Below, one piece after another: positions 54,639 through 64,000 of a stretch of DNA of 64,000 bases. The DNA comes from Malachius bipustulatus (Eukaryota > Arthropoda > Insecta > Coleoptera > Melyridae). Location: NCBI GenBank assembly GCA_910589415.1, contig OU342638.1, forward strand, positions 15,912,014-15,976,013, read 5' to 3'. The number at the start of each line of letters is the position of its first letter. The first letter of the stretch is position 1. The position numbers and the translations under genes are program-made. The notes below the pieces were generated by a model. It was not told where the DNA came from. It searched no databases and was given only the letters and a program-made list of their open reading frames with translations.

Positions 54639-54930
54639 TTACATATTTATCGAACGAAAGTACATACTTACATGATCTGCAGAACCTACGTATAAATAAT
54701 TATCTTTCTCCTCTCCATTTACATTTACATTATCAACCCTTTTTTGCTTGCATGCAATTGATAAATGGTTGAACTTTTTGCACACAGTACATTGTTTGCC
54801 AAAGGCTGGGCATTGTCTCGCATGTTTCTGTTTGCACCTGTAACAATTAAAAATATGAGGACTTCTTTCTCCTGACATACTTCTGTTTCTGTAATTGTTT
54901 TGGGAATTTTCTGTTATTCAGGCTTGGTGT
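54639..54930 (-). pseudogene. gypsy-type gag zinc-knuckle fragment
   Basis: NCYRCKQKHARQCPAFGKQC and TVCKKFNHLSIACKQKR give two CCHC-like knuckles (C-x2-C-x4-H-x4-C and C-x2-C-x4-H-x4-C), the nucleocapsid end of gag. In sense direction it lies upstream of the capsid fragment, the reverse of gag order, so it belongs to another copy or a rearrangement. Confidence 0.65.
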
Positions 54931-55021
54931 TCTGGATCTTCCTTGTCTGGCTCTCCAATAACAACAAGGTCAATAAGGAGCCCTATAGAAAATAAAACTA
55001 AACATGAAATAGTTAAAAACA

Positions 55022-56265
55022 AATTTTATTTTATTATTTTTTATTTTGTAAGGTTTTGTTAATCTCCAGCAATGATCTATTAATATTAGAAAACCCAGCC
55101 TCTATAATATTTTTTATGTCGATTAAAACCTCAACTGACTGCTGGCATAATTCCCTTTCAGTTTTATTTGTTCTTTGTTTCGGTGTCCTTGAATAGGAAT
55201 GTTTGGGATCAACTTGTGACGTTGGGGAGTAGAAGATATTTTCTTTTTCGCTATCACCACCTTCTTCAAGTGGTCACTTCCAGTTGCGTCCGTCTTTCGT
55301 TGAACTGGAAGCTGAAAATATTTCAAAAAATGAGCAAACGATTCCTAAAATACTAAAATACAATTCACAGGTCTTGCTCGGTCTCAAAATCATGCCCATG
55401 CACTTACTTAAGAGGTTAAATGATTATAAACATCACGCTTACCCCCAGTTCTTCTACATCCACTCCTTCAAAAAACGTGTTTCCCAATATTCCTAAAATT
55501 CTTTCTTCGTAAGAATTTAAGGAAGAGCCTTTTGAAGGACCTCCTCCAGTCTCCCTATGGTCCTTTCTCAAGACAGAAGCCTTCCTTTTCAAATTATATT
55601 TGAAGTCAGTCCATGTCTTATAACAAAAAAAAAGACTACATTAAACACGTGACCACAAAAATCAAAATATTTTCTTACCTTTTGCCATTTTGTTGAATCT
55701 TTCATCCCCAGTCCTTGAGAATTCAACTTGTTGGTCAAGGTTTCCCATTTTTTTATGATTGGCCCGTCCCGTAGGGCCATTAAATTGTCCCTTGTTTAAA
55801 TCAGGATTTTCTTCCATAAAGTCTATTATTATGTGTTTCCCAATATTCCTAAAATTCTTTCTTCGTAAGAATTCAAGGAAGAGCCTTTTGAAGGACCTCC
55901 TCCAGTCTCCTTATGATACTTTCTCAAGGCAGAATCCTTCTTTTTCAAATTATATTTGAAATTCAAGGCAGAAAATCAAGGCAGAATCCTTCTTTTTCAA
56001 AAATATATTTGAAGTCAGTCCATGTCTTTTAACAAAAAAAAACTACATTAAACACGTGACCACAAAAATCAAAATATTTTCTTACCTCTTGCCATTTTGT
56101 TGAATCTTTCATCCCCAGCTTGAGAATTCAACTTGTTGGTCAAGGTTTCCCATTTTTTTTATGATCTGTCCTGTAGGGCCATTTAATTGTCCCTTGGCCA
56201 AATCAGGATTTTCTTCCATAACATCTATTATTATGTCCCAATGCTCCTTCTGGACAGTTTGAAGA
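55022..56265 (-). pseudogene. Myb/SANT-like (MSANTD-type) gene with duplicated exons
   Basis: Minus-strand pieces: QKEHWDIIIDVMEENPDLAK, GQLNGPTGQIIKK and WETLTNKLNSQ give the SANT helices. After an intron, TDFKYNLKRKASVLRKDHRE, TGGGPSKGSS and LNSYEERILGILGNTFFEGV follow, and ELCQQSVEVLIDIKNIIEAG to the end at about 55022. This is the regulatory protein type found with PIF/Harbinger transposons. The region with the second and third SANT helices and the next exon is present twice in tandem. Frameshifts in the rightmost copy (KKMGNLDQQV) indicate decay. piggyBac I is inserted just upstream of the first helix. Confidence 0.6.
55484..56236. repeat. tandem duplication of about 350-400 bp in the SANT gene
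   Basis: TGTTTCCCAATATTCCTAAA starts copies at about 55484 and 55834; each runs to ATTTTCTTCCATAA...TATTATTATG. Copies share splice-site regions (TTTTCTTACC). The second has an extra small internal repeat of CAAGGCAGAATCCTTCTTTT near 55935 and 55978. Confidence 0.85.
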
Positions 56266-56591
56266 TTAACACTCTCGCCGCCAAGTGTATCATTTATGAT
56301 ACACCATGTGTCCATCGTGCAGGCCAAGTGTATTATAAATGATACACCAAGTAGTCCTATTTTCATAGCGTCGGTGTATCGAAACGAAGACACGTATATG
56401 TACATTTACACGCTAAAACGACAGGCCTGGCCTGGGAATGGACATTGTACTGCGAGTTTTGGCCTCCTGTCTATCGAAATTCGAAATTTTGTTATTTGTA
56501 TTCATTGCCTTGCAATAAGTACCTTTGGAAATACATTATGTATTTCCGAAGCTGTGACTGTGTGTTTGGTTACTTAGAAAGTCGAGACTAA

Positions 56592-56740
56592 TGCCCGTAT
56601 TCACAAACGATAATTTCCAAAATAATTACGTAATCAATTATCCCCATCTCATTCTATTGCAAAAAAACTGCATATCTCCATCTCACTCATTTAAATAATT
56701 ACGTAATTATTTAGGAAATTATCGTTTGTGAATACGGGCA
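56592..56740. mobile_element. Harbinger-type MITE
   Basis: TGCCCGTATTCACAAACGAT and its complement at the other end, with TAA at 56589-56591 and 56741-56743. Arms of about 60 bp form a hairpin rich in AATTACGTAAT. 149 bp, no coding. The 3-bp TAA duplication fits PIF/Harbinger mobilisation. Confidence 0.8.
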
Positions 56741-56824
56741 TAAGGATATATAAGAAGAGTTCGTTTAGTAAATTTTATTGTATTATATAGGAATCAACCG
56801 GTAAATGAAAAAAAAAAAAAAATT

Positions 56825-57025
56825 CTAATGCATTTTGTTGAAGCAATATCTGCAGAAGAAAGGAGTTCCATCGCAAGTGTCGCAAACAGTACCAACTTGT
56901 GATGGCATCTTCTTTCGGCCATCTACGATTTTACCATGTTTACCATATTTCCGGTAACATTGCTTGTAACATTGTATGCCCAGGCCACGTGTATCATTTT
57001 TGATACACGCTATAAATATTTCCAA
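56825..57025 (-). pseudogene. piggyBac I transposase, cysteine-rich C-terminus
   Basis: CYKQCYRKYGKHGKIVDGRK followed by QVGTVCDTCDGTPFFCRYCF has the C-x3-C ... C-x2-C-x6-C-x2-C spacing of the piggyBac DNA-binding domain. All upstream catalytic sequence is deleted. Confidence 0.75.
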
Positions 57026-57289
57026 AAAATACAGAAAAAAATTGCAGAAATTAAATTTATATTAAAAACTGCTATTTAAACATAACAGCTGAGACAGAAA
57101 CACCCTTGGCCTGTGGGACCAAAAATTGTTTTTTCACTTTGGCAGTGAGAGTGTTAACTAATAAAATAAATCAATAAATAAACTAATATAAATGAAATAA
57201 AACTTATAAATAAAAACTAATAAAAACTAATAAATTTAAAAACTAGCAAAGATCAAAATCGACCTCACTGTTGATAAAAAGTTCAAACG

Positions 57290-57362
57290 CATGGCGCTTT
57301 AGAGAATTGACCCTACGAATCTCTACCCTTCGAATGGGTAAGCTCTATCCATTAAGCTAGAG
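57290..57362 (-). tRNA. tRNA-Arg(TCG)-like sequence, degenerate
   Basis: The minus strand reads GCCTCTAGCTTAATGGATAG then AGC, an A-box-like D arm, then TACCC-ATTCGAA-GGGTA, a clean 5-bp anticodon stem whose loop gives anticodon TCG. GGGTCAATTCTC may be the B-box, but T-arm and acceptor pairing are poor. Probably a tRNA pseudogene or a SINE head rather than a working tRNA. Confidence 0.35.
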
Positions 57363-57429
57363 GCTAATTTTACGTCTACTATTGCCGGACGTGTTTAAGT
57401 TTTCCTTCTAAAATAATGTACCGGGTAAG

Positions 57430-57950
57430 TTATTTCCACCTGCCTTGGAAGTTCACCCAACAAACAGATATTACCGTCGATCTGCTCTCCAGCTCTTCTC
57501 CCACACGTCTTGGTCCTACTTGTAGAGTGCCCATCTTATTGGAAACTAACATAGCCTTTGTTCCTTCAGGCTCGTACTGGATGGGTTTAGTGAAGTACTT
57601 TGGAACCTTCCGGTTCAAATAATTAAGCACTGCTTCTATGTCCGCTTCTAAGTTATCAGCTGTGTAGTTAGCGAGCATTATTTCATCGGGATTCATCAGT
57701 ATATTTTGAGCGTTAAAAATGGCTCCAGGGATTGGATTGTTCTCAACAAATAGCTGTCGCGCATTGCTGGAGTTGCAACATTCGCCATAGCTAGAAATGT
57801 CTCTCTTAAGTCCTGCAGCGATACCTGGTTAGCGACTGGTATAAATATAAAACGACCTGCACTATTTCGAAAATTCTTCCCAGTTCTTGGGATATACAAA
57901 CTGTCGTATACCCTTGGTTGGGGTTTCTGCATTCACCTCAACAATTACAA
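57430..57950 (-). pseudogene. unrecognised protein remnant
   Basis: Two overlapping frames look coding: RNSAGRFIFIPVANQVSLQD and ETFLAMANVATPAMR (57850-57760), then FVENNPIPGAIFNAQNILMN and NPDEIMLANYTADNLEADIE followed by VPKYFTKPIQYEPEGTKAML to 57430. At least two frame changes are needed to join them. I do not recognise the family. A capsid or nucleoprotein of a virus or retroelement is possible from the Pro/Asn-rich, globular look, but there is no motif to prove it. Confidence 0.35.
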
Positions 57951-57959
57951 TGGAACTAT

Positions 57960-59880
57960 GTAAAGGGGGAGATTTCCCAATCGCTAATTAGCGATTATTA
58001 AATAAGCCTCTTAAAAAGAGCCGGTTAACGTAAGACTCGGATATAATCAACAACAGTTGATTCAAAATCCCTCTCGTTAGAGAATGATTGGCAATTGAAG
58101 ACTAATCAGAGTTTACTCGATAAATAATTGGCAGCAGAGTATTCTTATCCTGAAAAAGTTCAAAGTATCAGAATCGATAGCAGAAGACGGTACCAGATAA
58201 AAACTGAGAATAGAAGCCCGAATCAGTAATTAACAATTAATAGAAGACAATTAATAGAAATCTATGAGATCAAACGTTCACACCAAACTATTCAAAGCAT
58301 ATTGGTCTACTGAATCGAAATTGACAACAGAAGATGATTCAAAGTCGGCCAAATCAAAGATTTACAACAAGCAATTCAAAGTTTGTCAGATCAAGAATTG
58401 ATCATGTGTCAGAAGTATTTGAGGGAAGTATTTCAGGAGCATCATTTATACTGATTACGTCGCAAGCTGTAAACCCGGAACCCAATGTTGGCACCGAATG
58501 TCCGAGTCTTAATAAAAACTTCATAACATTGTTTTTAAGCAATTAGTATTTAAATATCAGTTGTTGATGATACGAGCTGCGTTGTTTGCTGAGCTCATGG
58601 CTGTAACCGGCGGGGGATGAAAAATCTCTTTCTTCAACGTTCACTCTTCCGATAGATTGAACACACGAGTTGCGTTGTTTGCTCTCACTATCGTTATTAT
58701 GAAGTTAAAGTCTCCCTGTCACATTAGTCCTTTGGCTGGCCGAGCGGTTTGTCAGAAAAAGGCTTTCAAAAAGAATTGTAGGTAGGGGCTACACATCTCA
58801 ATTAGTATTTTTGGGGATCTTTCGGGGTAGCTCATGGCTCTATTTTATACTTATCTTTCGTTGATGTTTCCTGAAATCTGGACTTCTGCTGTTGATCATC
58901 TCTTAATTGTTGTAGGTAGCTTTATCTCAATCACTTGATCTTGACCCTTATTACTTACTGGGAAGTTTATTGTCGAACAAATAAAATTTAGAAAATAATA
59001 GAAATCAGTTAAAATCTACTAACTTCCTTTGCCTTGTTGTAACTCAAGTTATTTGATTATTAGTTTGATGCTTAAATTAAATTTCATGGGTGGAAAAGAA
59101 AGGCAACATTGCAAATAAATTTACAATTTATTTAAGATTAAAATAAATTGGAAAACGACTACACTTATTTGGAATAAAAAATATTACGATTATTGGTCAA
59201 TGATTTAACCCTAGGCGAAACCTGTACCTGGAGCAATAAAACATTTCGGCAGCAACCTTTGCGGGTTAATTTCCCTTGAGCGAATTTCGTACTAAAAGCT
59301 GCGATTTTTGGCCAGTCAACCTTCTAAGGGGATGGACCAAAAATTTTTAGATATTGATCACTCCGATATATTTTGTTACTCCCCCATCCAATTTAGGAGT
59401 ACAACTAGATGCTCCACGCACCCGAAAATTAACAAATCCGTTAATCGACCATTATAAAATTTTAAGGTGAACCAGCCTTTGCTGGCTTACGAATAATAAC
59501 ATACAATTATGCCAATTTTAGGACTCGACTTCACTAGTAGGTATGTTATTCTTGATTATAAAATATTTTAATTAGACTGACACAATCTGTCCATTATTGA
59601 TGGACTAATTCCTGAATTTAACTCATCGAGCCTTAAAATTGGAGGTGGCAAAAAAAATTAAATGAAAGGTTAATCTTACAGACTACATTCTATCTTTACA
59701 TCCGTTGGCAGCAAGCTCTTGTTTACTATTGATCCTTACATATCTGTCCACAAACAACACTGGTGTACACTTCCGAACCTAACGGACCCTTATGTCCCTA
59801 ATTTATATACTATTATCACCCGCCTATTTTCCGGCCTACGATTCCCTCTATATAATATATAGAGAGAGATAATTAATCCA
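57960..59880. other. 1.9-kb unassigned region
   Basis: No supported gene. The part at 58050-58400 is purine-rich, with repeated CAACAGAAGATGATTCAAAG-like phrases. Around 58600-58700 GAGTTGCGTTGTTTGCT-type sequence occurs twice (about 58570 and 58668). At 59850-59865 there is a short TATAGAGAGAGATA run. It may be retroelement non-coding or LTR sequence; no TG...CA pair with a duplication was found. Confidence 0.3.
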
Positions 59881-60560
59881 TATTATGGATTAATTTTTCC
59901 TTAACATTTGCCGCGCTCCCAGAGCATCCTGCGACCGACGATTAGGTACCACTACCCTCGTCTTCCTATTTTAATTAATCCGTGCACCCCGTGCGATTAA
60001 TTTCTCCCGGTACCTGTACCGCAGTAATAATTAATTTCCTATATTTCCATAAATTCTCTCGCGCCCTCGGAGCACATACGGTCGACGATTCACGCTCGTT
60101 GAGTCCCCACGTAAACGAGTTCCTATCCTATCGCACTCCCTCGCGACCAACGCTTACTCTATTGTCGTTTCGATTTATTTATTTCCGCGTACTCAGTGAG
60201 TACCTATCTATACGATCAACTCTCTACCTTCACCGCAGACTCTATGCGACTTACTTCCCCGACACCCGGTGTCGTCTTTTTCCCGATTTTCAACCCCCTA
60301 GGTCTAAGCGTCACCGCCTCAGCTTTTCACGTTACCGACTCGCGTCTTTACACCCAACTACTGTCTGATTACGCTCGTGTCTACCTGCTTAATCCTCTCC
60401 GTGACCTGATTAAAATCATTATCCAGTGTCTAGACGTAATTGAATTTTCTACTCGCTATTTTTGCCGCCTGTTACAAACGGACCCTTGTTCATGTCGTCC
60501 GTTTCTCATGGATTTCAGTTATGCGAGCCTTCTGCCAAGGCCAACCTCCAGACTATAACT
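59880..60560. other. pyrimidine-rich, GC-elevated block
   Basis: The plus strand is strongly C/T-rich (CTCTCGCGCCCTCGGAGCAC, TTCCCCGACACCCGGTGTCG) for nearly 700 bp, unlike its AT-rich surroundings. Open frames on the plus strand follow from stop-codon scarcity and share no known motif. Possibly an LTR or untranslated leader of a retroelement. Confidence 0.35.
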
Positions 60561-60679
60561 GTTATACATGCATCATTAAGATTATAATATTCTTAACAGA
60601 GAAAGACCTGAGCTCTATTTTTAAATGTAAATCACGTCTTACTTCTGGATATTTTTCTTTTACCCAGCTGAATTCTTAA

Positions 60680-61233
60680 TTCCCCTGAAATTTCAAAATA
60701 CGGACTGTCGATGTTCTCGACATGTCACACAAGGCAGTGACAAGAGAACTGTCAGTCTTGAGGGAATAAAAATTTTCAATAAACTTTTTAATTGGTCTAT
60801 CAAATTCTTGGGAGTTATTTTCAAACTTCTCCATCAGTCGATCAACACATTGGTATAATTATTATTGATGTCGCACGTCATCAGTGTTCAGCGGCTAGAT
60901 GTTGATGGGCATGGAGAAAATCCTACATCTGTTTGTCCTGCCTCAATGGTCTGCGATTTTGATGTTCCCGGAATCCCCATTAATTCATTGATATTTTCAT
61001 ACCAACCTTCTATTTGGCACCCACTACCATGTATGACTTTATGTAATAATTTTTTTTAAGGAACTGTCAACTAGTGTTGGATGAAATTGTTGTGACACTA
61101 AATTAAATTTATCCACAACAGCAAATTGGTGTTTACAGGGTGTTCCATTCTTCCCTATGTAGCAAGTGCATAATTCTAACTCAAATCTTGGCGTGTAACT
61201 AATGCAATGCTGATACCACAGTTGGCTTGTCAA
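60680..61233 (-). pseudogene. SWIM zinc-finger protein fragment (MULE-like)
   Basis: WYQHCISYTPRFELELCTCY then GKNGTPCKHQFAVVDKFNLV has the SWIM pattern C-x-C...C-x-H. Downstream in sense: LLHKVIHGSGCQIEGWYENI, ELMGIPGTSKSQTIEAG and, after a break, QCVDRLMEKFENNSQEFDRP. SWIM domains follow MULE transposase domains; no transposase core is seen here. Several stops separate the pieces. Confidence 0.55.
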
Positions 61234-61386
61234 GAATGTATTCTACATTTTGAAAAAAAAAAAATTCAATTATTTCAACTTTTGTGAAAGTTACAAAGGA
61301 AAAAGGAAACACATTAATAGAGATACTTTTTATTATTACTAAAGCAAACAAGTCTATAGTCCTTACAAAAATGCATAATGTTTCTT

Positions 61387-63585
61387 CTATTTTTTAACAT
61401 GAACCGTAGAAAAGCATTCTATGCACACACTAGGTTTCGTGGGACATGTTGAACAAATTGTTACAACTTTTTTTGTTTTGTCTCTGCTTACTTTATGGTC
61501 CTTTCCAGAATGACGAAGCTTTTCGTAACAATGAATACAGCGTCTCGGAATATGTTGATTAGTTCCTTCAATTAGACTAGATTTTGAGAAAGTGTGTTTG
61601 AGTGATTTACTGTGTGTAGAATTGTCAGTGTTATTGGAATCCAATCCCAACAAGCTTTTGCAAAGCATCTCTCTGAATTGTACAATTCCTAGTGTAGTTC
61701 TTTTGGTAATTATTTTGTAGATTATATATGAGTTGACTACAGCTGTTCCAAGAATCAGTTCTTCTGCAACTTTATGATAGCAACGAATAGATTTTCTTAC
61801 GGGAGATGAATAGCTGGATAACTGATCTGACAAATCGATACCCATTTTTGCTTTATTGTAAGTGAGAATCATCACCGGTTTAATTACGTTCTCGTTTTTA
61901 CGATTTTTTTTTGCCTGTTGCTTCCATATCCAAAGTGTGGCAAGTACTGAGCGCCATTACATCCCTTCGGTCTTTCCATTTCATACATACTACTTGTTAA
62001 TAACGGTTTGTTATTAAGGCAAATCTTGTTCGTGGAATATAATGAAGTGGACTGTGTGTCGTAAAAGTTTTATAAGATCGTAGATTAGTAATCAAAAGGC
62101 ACACGTTCCGTAACAAACATTTATAATAATCAAACTTTTAAATATAAAGAACATTCGTTCATGATGTGTTGTTTACCAAATACAAGTTCGTAGTAACTAG
62201 TATAAAAATGAAAAATCGATACGTTCACAACAAGTACAACAACACACCCGCTCAGGATGTAATATAATAATATAATGATGAAGAGAAGATCTCTCTCGTT
62301 CTTGAATTCATGAAAATATACAAAACAATGCCAGATCGACACCTGCGTCCTGCGCTGCTTAGCTCGACCCTGTCTCGCACCGCTGTAGGTCCAGTGGTAC
62401 AGTCGCCCAGCCTGCAGTGGACCGAACCAAATATTCGATTCTCAACACTACTCCTTTGTTGTCCTCTTTTCCGATTATTTCTCATTGTTTTAACTTTGCC
62501 ACTTTTATGCAATCAGGTATATGTCGTCTATTTTTTCTCAAAGTGCCAACCAAATGAGTCTTTTGTCTGAGTAATTTATGAGCTAACTCTGTACTTGTGT
62601 AGTAATTATCGGTCACTATTGTGGGTCCGGCATTCAAATAGTCTTTACATAATTCTAACACGATGTTGCAGCTTAGGCTGTTTGCTTGATTTGCTGGCTT
62701 TGGCTGTAAAGATTTGCCTTGATATATTTGCAAATCGTAAGTGTACCCATCGGGACTACATACTTTAAATATTTTTACACCATATTTGTGCCTCTTGCCC
62801 TGTATATACTGTCGAAAATTAAGTCGGCCACGGAAAGCAACCATGGTTTCATCAACAGCTAGTAGACCGTCGGGTTCGTTCATCTTCTTGAAGTTGCCGA
62901 TAAGCAAATTTAGCAATGGGCGTAACTTGTACAATTTATCTTCATCTTGATTGGCATTATCAGCAAAGTGCCAAAACCGGAGAATTAATTCAAATCGGTT
63001 TCTTCGCATTATCTTAGGATTCTTGGTCAATTCATTTTTGTATAAGATATCGGTGCTTCAATAATCTGCAATACTGGGCCTCTTGTCCAAGCCCATCCAC
63101 AGTAGTAGTCCTAAAAATTGCTTCATCTCAGCACTATTAGTATCTTTCCAGTCATTCATTCTGCTTTTCCGGGAAATTCGTCCCCCGGCAATAAACCTGT
63201 TAGCATTTGTATTCGTTTCTCCTACCATCAAATCAATTATTTCATCGTCGATAAAATAAGAAAAACAGATATTTGGTGTATAATGGTGAATAGGTAAGGA
63301 AGGTATCTTTAGTCCAGAGGTAAATGTTTGGGGGTATTTTGATTGGTTGGCTCCTGAGACATTCCATGAAATTGGTTCAGAACTACTAGTGTCACTAATC
63401 AGCTCATTGTCAGTTGAAGAAGCACTTGAATCACTGTCATTGTCCACAGGATTGTAGTCACTTTCTGAATCACTAATAAAATCATAATCACTAGCATCAT
63501 CTATTAGAGTTATTCTTTGTCTTTTTCGCATATTAATTTCAGTCGAAGGGCCTGCTTCACCCATTTTAACACTGTTTAAAAACAT
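61387..63585 (-). pseudogene. piggyBac H transposase, broken
   Basis: From 63585: acidic, Ser-rich N-terminus (DASDYDFISDSESDYNPVDN), MKQFLGLLLWMGLDKRPSIA, a TGG to TGA stop after ADY (63058), NPKIMRRNRFELILRFWHFA, LLAVDETMVAFRGRLNFRQY (first Asp), TIVTDNYYTSTELAHKLL (second Asp), GTLRKNRRHIP. After frame breaks and the inserted LTR, WKDRRDVMALST, AKMGIDLSDQLSSYSSPVRK (third Asp position) and a Cys-rich end RCIHCYEKL...CSTCPTKPSVCIEC complete the order. Inactive, but every domain is present. Confidence 0.85.
61995..62448. mobile_element. solo LTR inside piggyBac H
   Basis: 454 bp starting TGTTAATAACGG and ending TCTCAACA, flanked by CTACT at 61990-61994 and 62449-62453 (5-bp duplication). 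Removing the LTR and one duplicate rejoins the transposase reading as DNKGVVCMKWKDRRDVM. No coding. Family (copia, gypsy or BEL) cannot be decided from the LTR alone. Confidence 0.85.
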
Positions 63586-63836
63586 TTAAGAATCAAAAAC
63601 CATTGCAGACCGATATTTAATAAACAAGTATTTATTTTTTAAAATATATCAATTTTTTGTTGAATTTGTAACTACAAAAAGTAGATAACTCTATCGCCAC
63701 GTGGTACGTTAACGGCCTGTGCGTGCTAGCACTGCCGGCCAGGCGACAATGCGATCGTCTTATTCACTCACTGTCTTACAGGCCTGCCTGTGAAGTTATA
63801 CGTGGGTCGCTACCGGCCCATGCGGCAGTCAACGTG

Positions 63837-64000
63837 TTAAACAAGATTGAGTACGATTACATATATAGGCAGCAGTAAGCACTGCTTGTTCCCAAAAACT
63901 TTTACTCATTCCAGATTGCATTATCATAGATCTTGCCATATTCATTAATGTCTGATTTAAACGTTCGGCTACCCCATTCATTTGCGGAGAGTAAGGTGGT
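63837..64000 (-). pseudogene. copia integrase fragment (runs off window)
   Basis: From the window edge the minus strand reads PPYSPQMNGVAERLNQTLMN, MARSMIMQSGMSKSFWEQAV and TAAYICNRTQSCL, the end of a copia integrase core with the catalytic Glu in GVAERLN. piggyBac H interrupts it at the TTAA 63837-63840. It is open within the window; upstream state is unknown. Confidence 0.85.

Larger units (their letters stand above)
56270..57153 (-). mobile_element. piggyBac element I (short, non-autonomous)
   Basis: TTAA flanks at 56266-56269 and 57154-57157. Ends CACTCTCGCCGCCAAGTG and, read inward, CACTCTCACTGCCAAAGTG. Three subterminal palindromes of GTGTATCATTTATGATACAC type (56285, 56328, 56989). 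Only the last part of a transposase remains. It carries a Harbinger-type MITE (56592-56740) and lies in the SANT gene. Confidence 0.92.
61330..63836 (-). mobile_element. piggyBac element H (right end complete, left end not found)
   Basis: The right end, read inward, is CACGTTGACTGCCGCATGGG, next to TTAA at 63837-63840. No matching left end with TTAA is visible below the transposase stop (61387), so the left boundary is approximate. It is inserted in a copia integrase gene and contains a solo LTR. Confidence 0.8.

Noticed and set aside
57290..57362. A functional tRNA-Arg gene
   Set aside because: Anticodon arm is good but acceptor and T-arm pairing are poor. Kept only as a low-confidence tRNA-like feature.
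59982..60558. Overlapping plus-strand frames of about 120 codons
   Set aside because: The C/T bias lowers stop frequency. Two frames are open at once and neither has recognisable motifs.

Overview
This window is eukaryotic, AT-rich, repeat-packed DNA. Short GT-AG introns inside transposase genes, together with the mix of piggyBac, P/THAP, PIF-Harbinger, hAT, pogo, wide-spaced IS630-Tc1-mariner, copia, gypsy and I/R1-type LINE sequences, point to an arthropod, most likely an insect. I found no convincing single-copy host gene. Almost everything recognisable is a transposable element, a fragment of one, or a viral insertion.

Layout. 1-0.87 kb: 5' end of a pogo/Tigger-like element. 1.0-3.33 kb: piggyBac copy A, inserted in an older piggyBac fragment. 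3.3-6.7 kb: hAT end, LINE fragment, a DDE element split by the LINE, and an IS630-like N-terminus. 6.9-10.96 kb: a small Harbinger (H1) holding piggyBac C, which has an open 551-aa transposase and itself carries nested foldbacks. 11.4-17.6 kb: two more wide-spaced mariner-like copies around a permuted piggyBac. 18.35-23.67 kb: a P-type element (P1) with an exact 8-bp duplication, holding piggyBac B, the sister of A. 24.1-26.25 and 38.09-38.3 kb: a second P-type gene (P2), split by piggyBac D (26.25-38.08 kb). D contains three TA- or LTR-type insertions and a complete two-gene Harbinger (H2). H2 contains piggyBac E (open 644-aa transposase) and, in an intron, one foldback inside another. 39.8-42.6 kb: a large foldback with tandem-repeat arms and a 9-bp duplication. 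42.9-47.7 kb: two hAT/BED pseudogenes. 48.4-51.6 kb: copia remnants split by piggyBac G. 51.65-53.83 kb: a pogo pseudogene whose N-terminal segment is triplicated; the middle copy carries a viral capsid-like gene. 53.9-57.2 kb: gypsy gag pieces, a Myb/SANT gene with a tandem duplication, and piggyBac I. 57.3-61.3 kb: poorly identified sequence plus a SWIM zinc-finger fragment. 61.3-63.84 kb: piggyBac H with a solo LTR, inserted in a copia integrase.

How the pieces relate. Insertions can be ordered because many target duplications are exact and paired copies act as empty-site controls. C, for example, shows the uninterrupted site for H2 in D. The deepest stack is five levels: P2, D, H2, outer foldback, inner foldback. 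Open or nearly open coding units are piggyBac C, piggyBac E, both Harbinger H2 genes, and one mariner-like copy with a single frameshift. All calls come from reading the sequence and translations; no alignment or database search was run.
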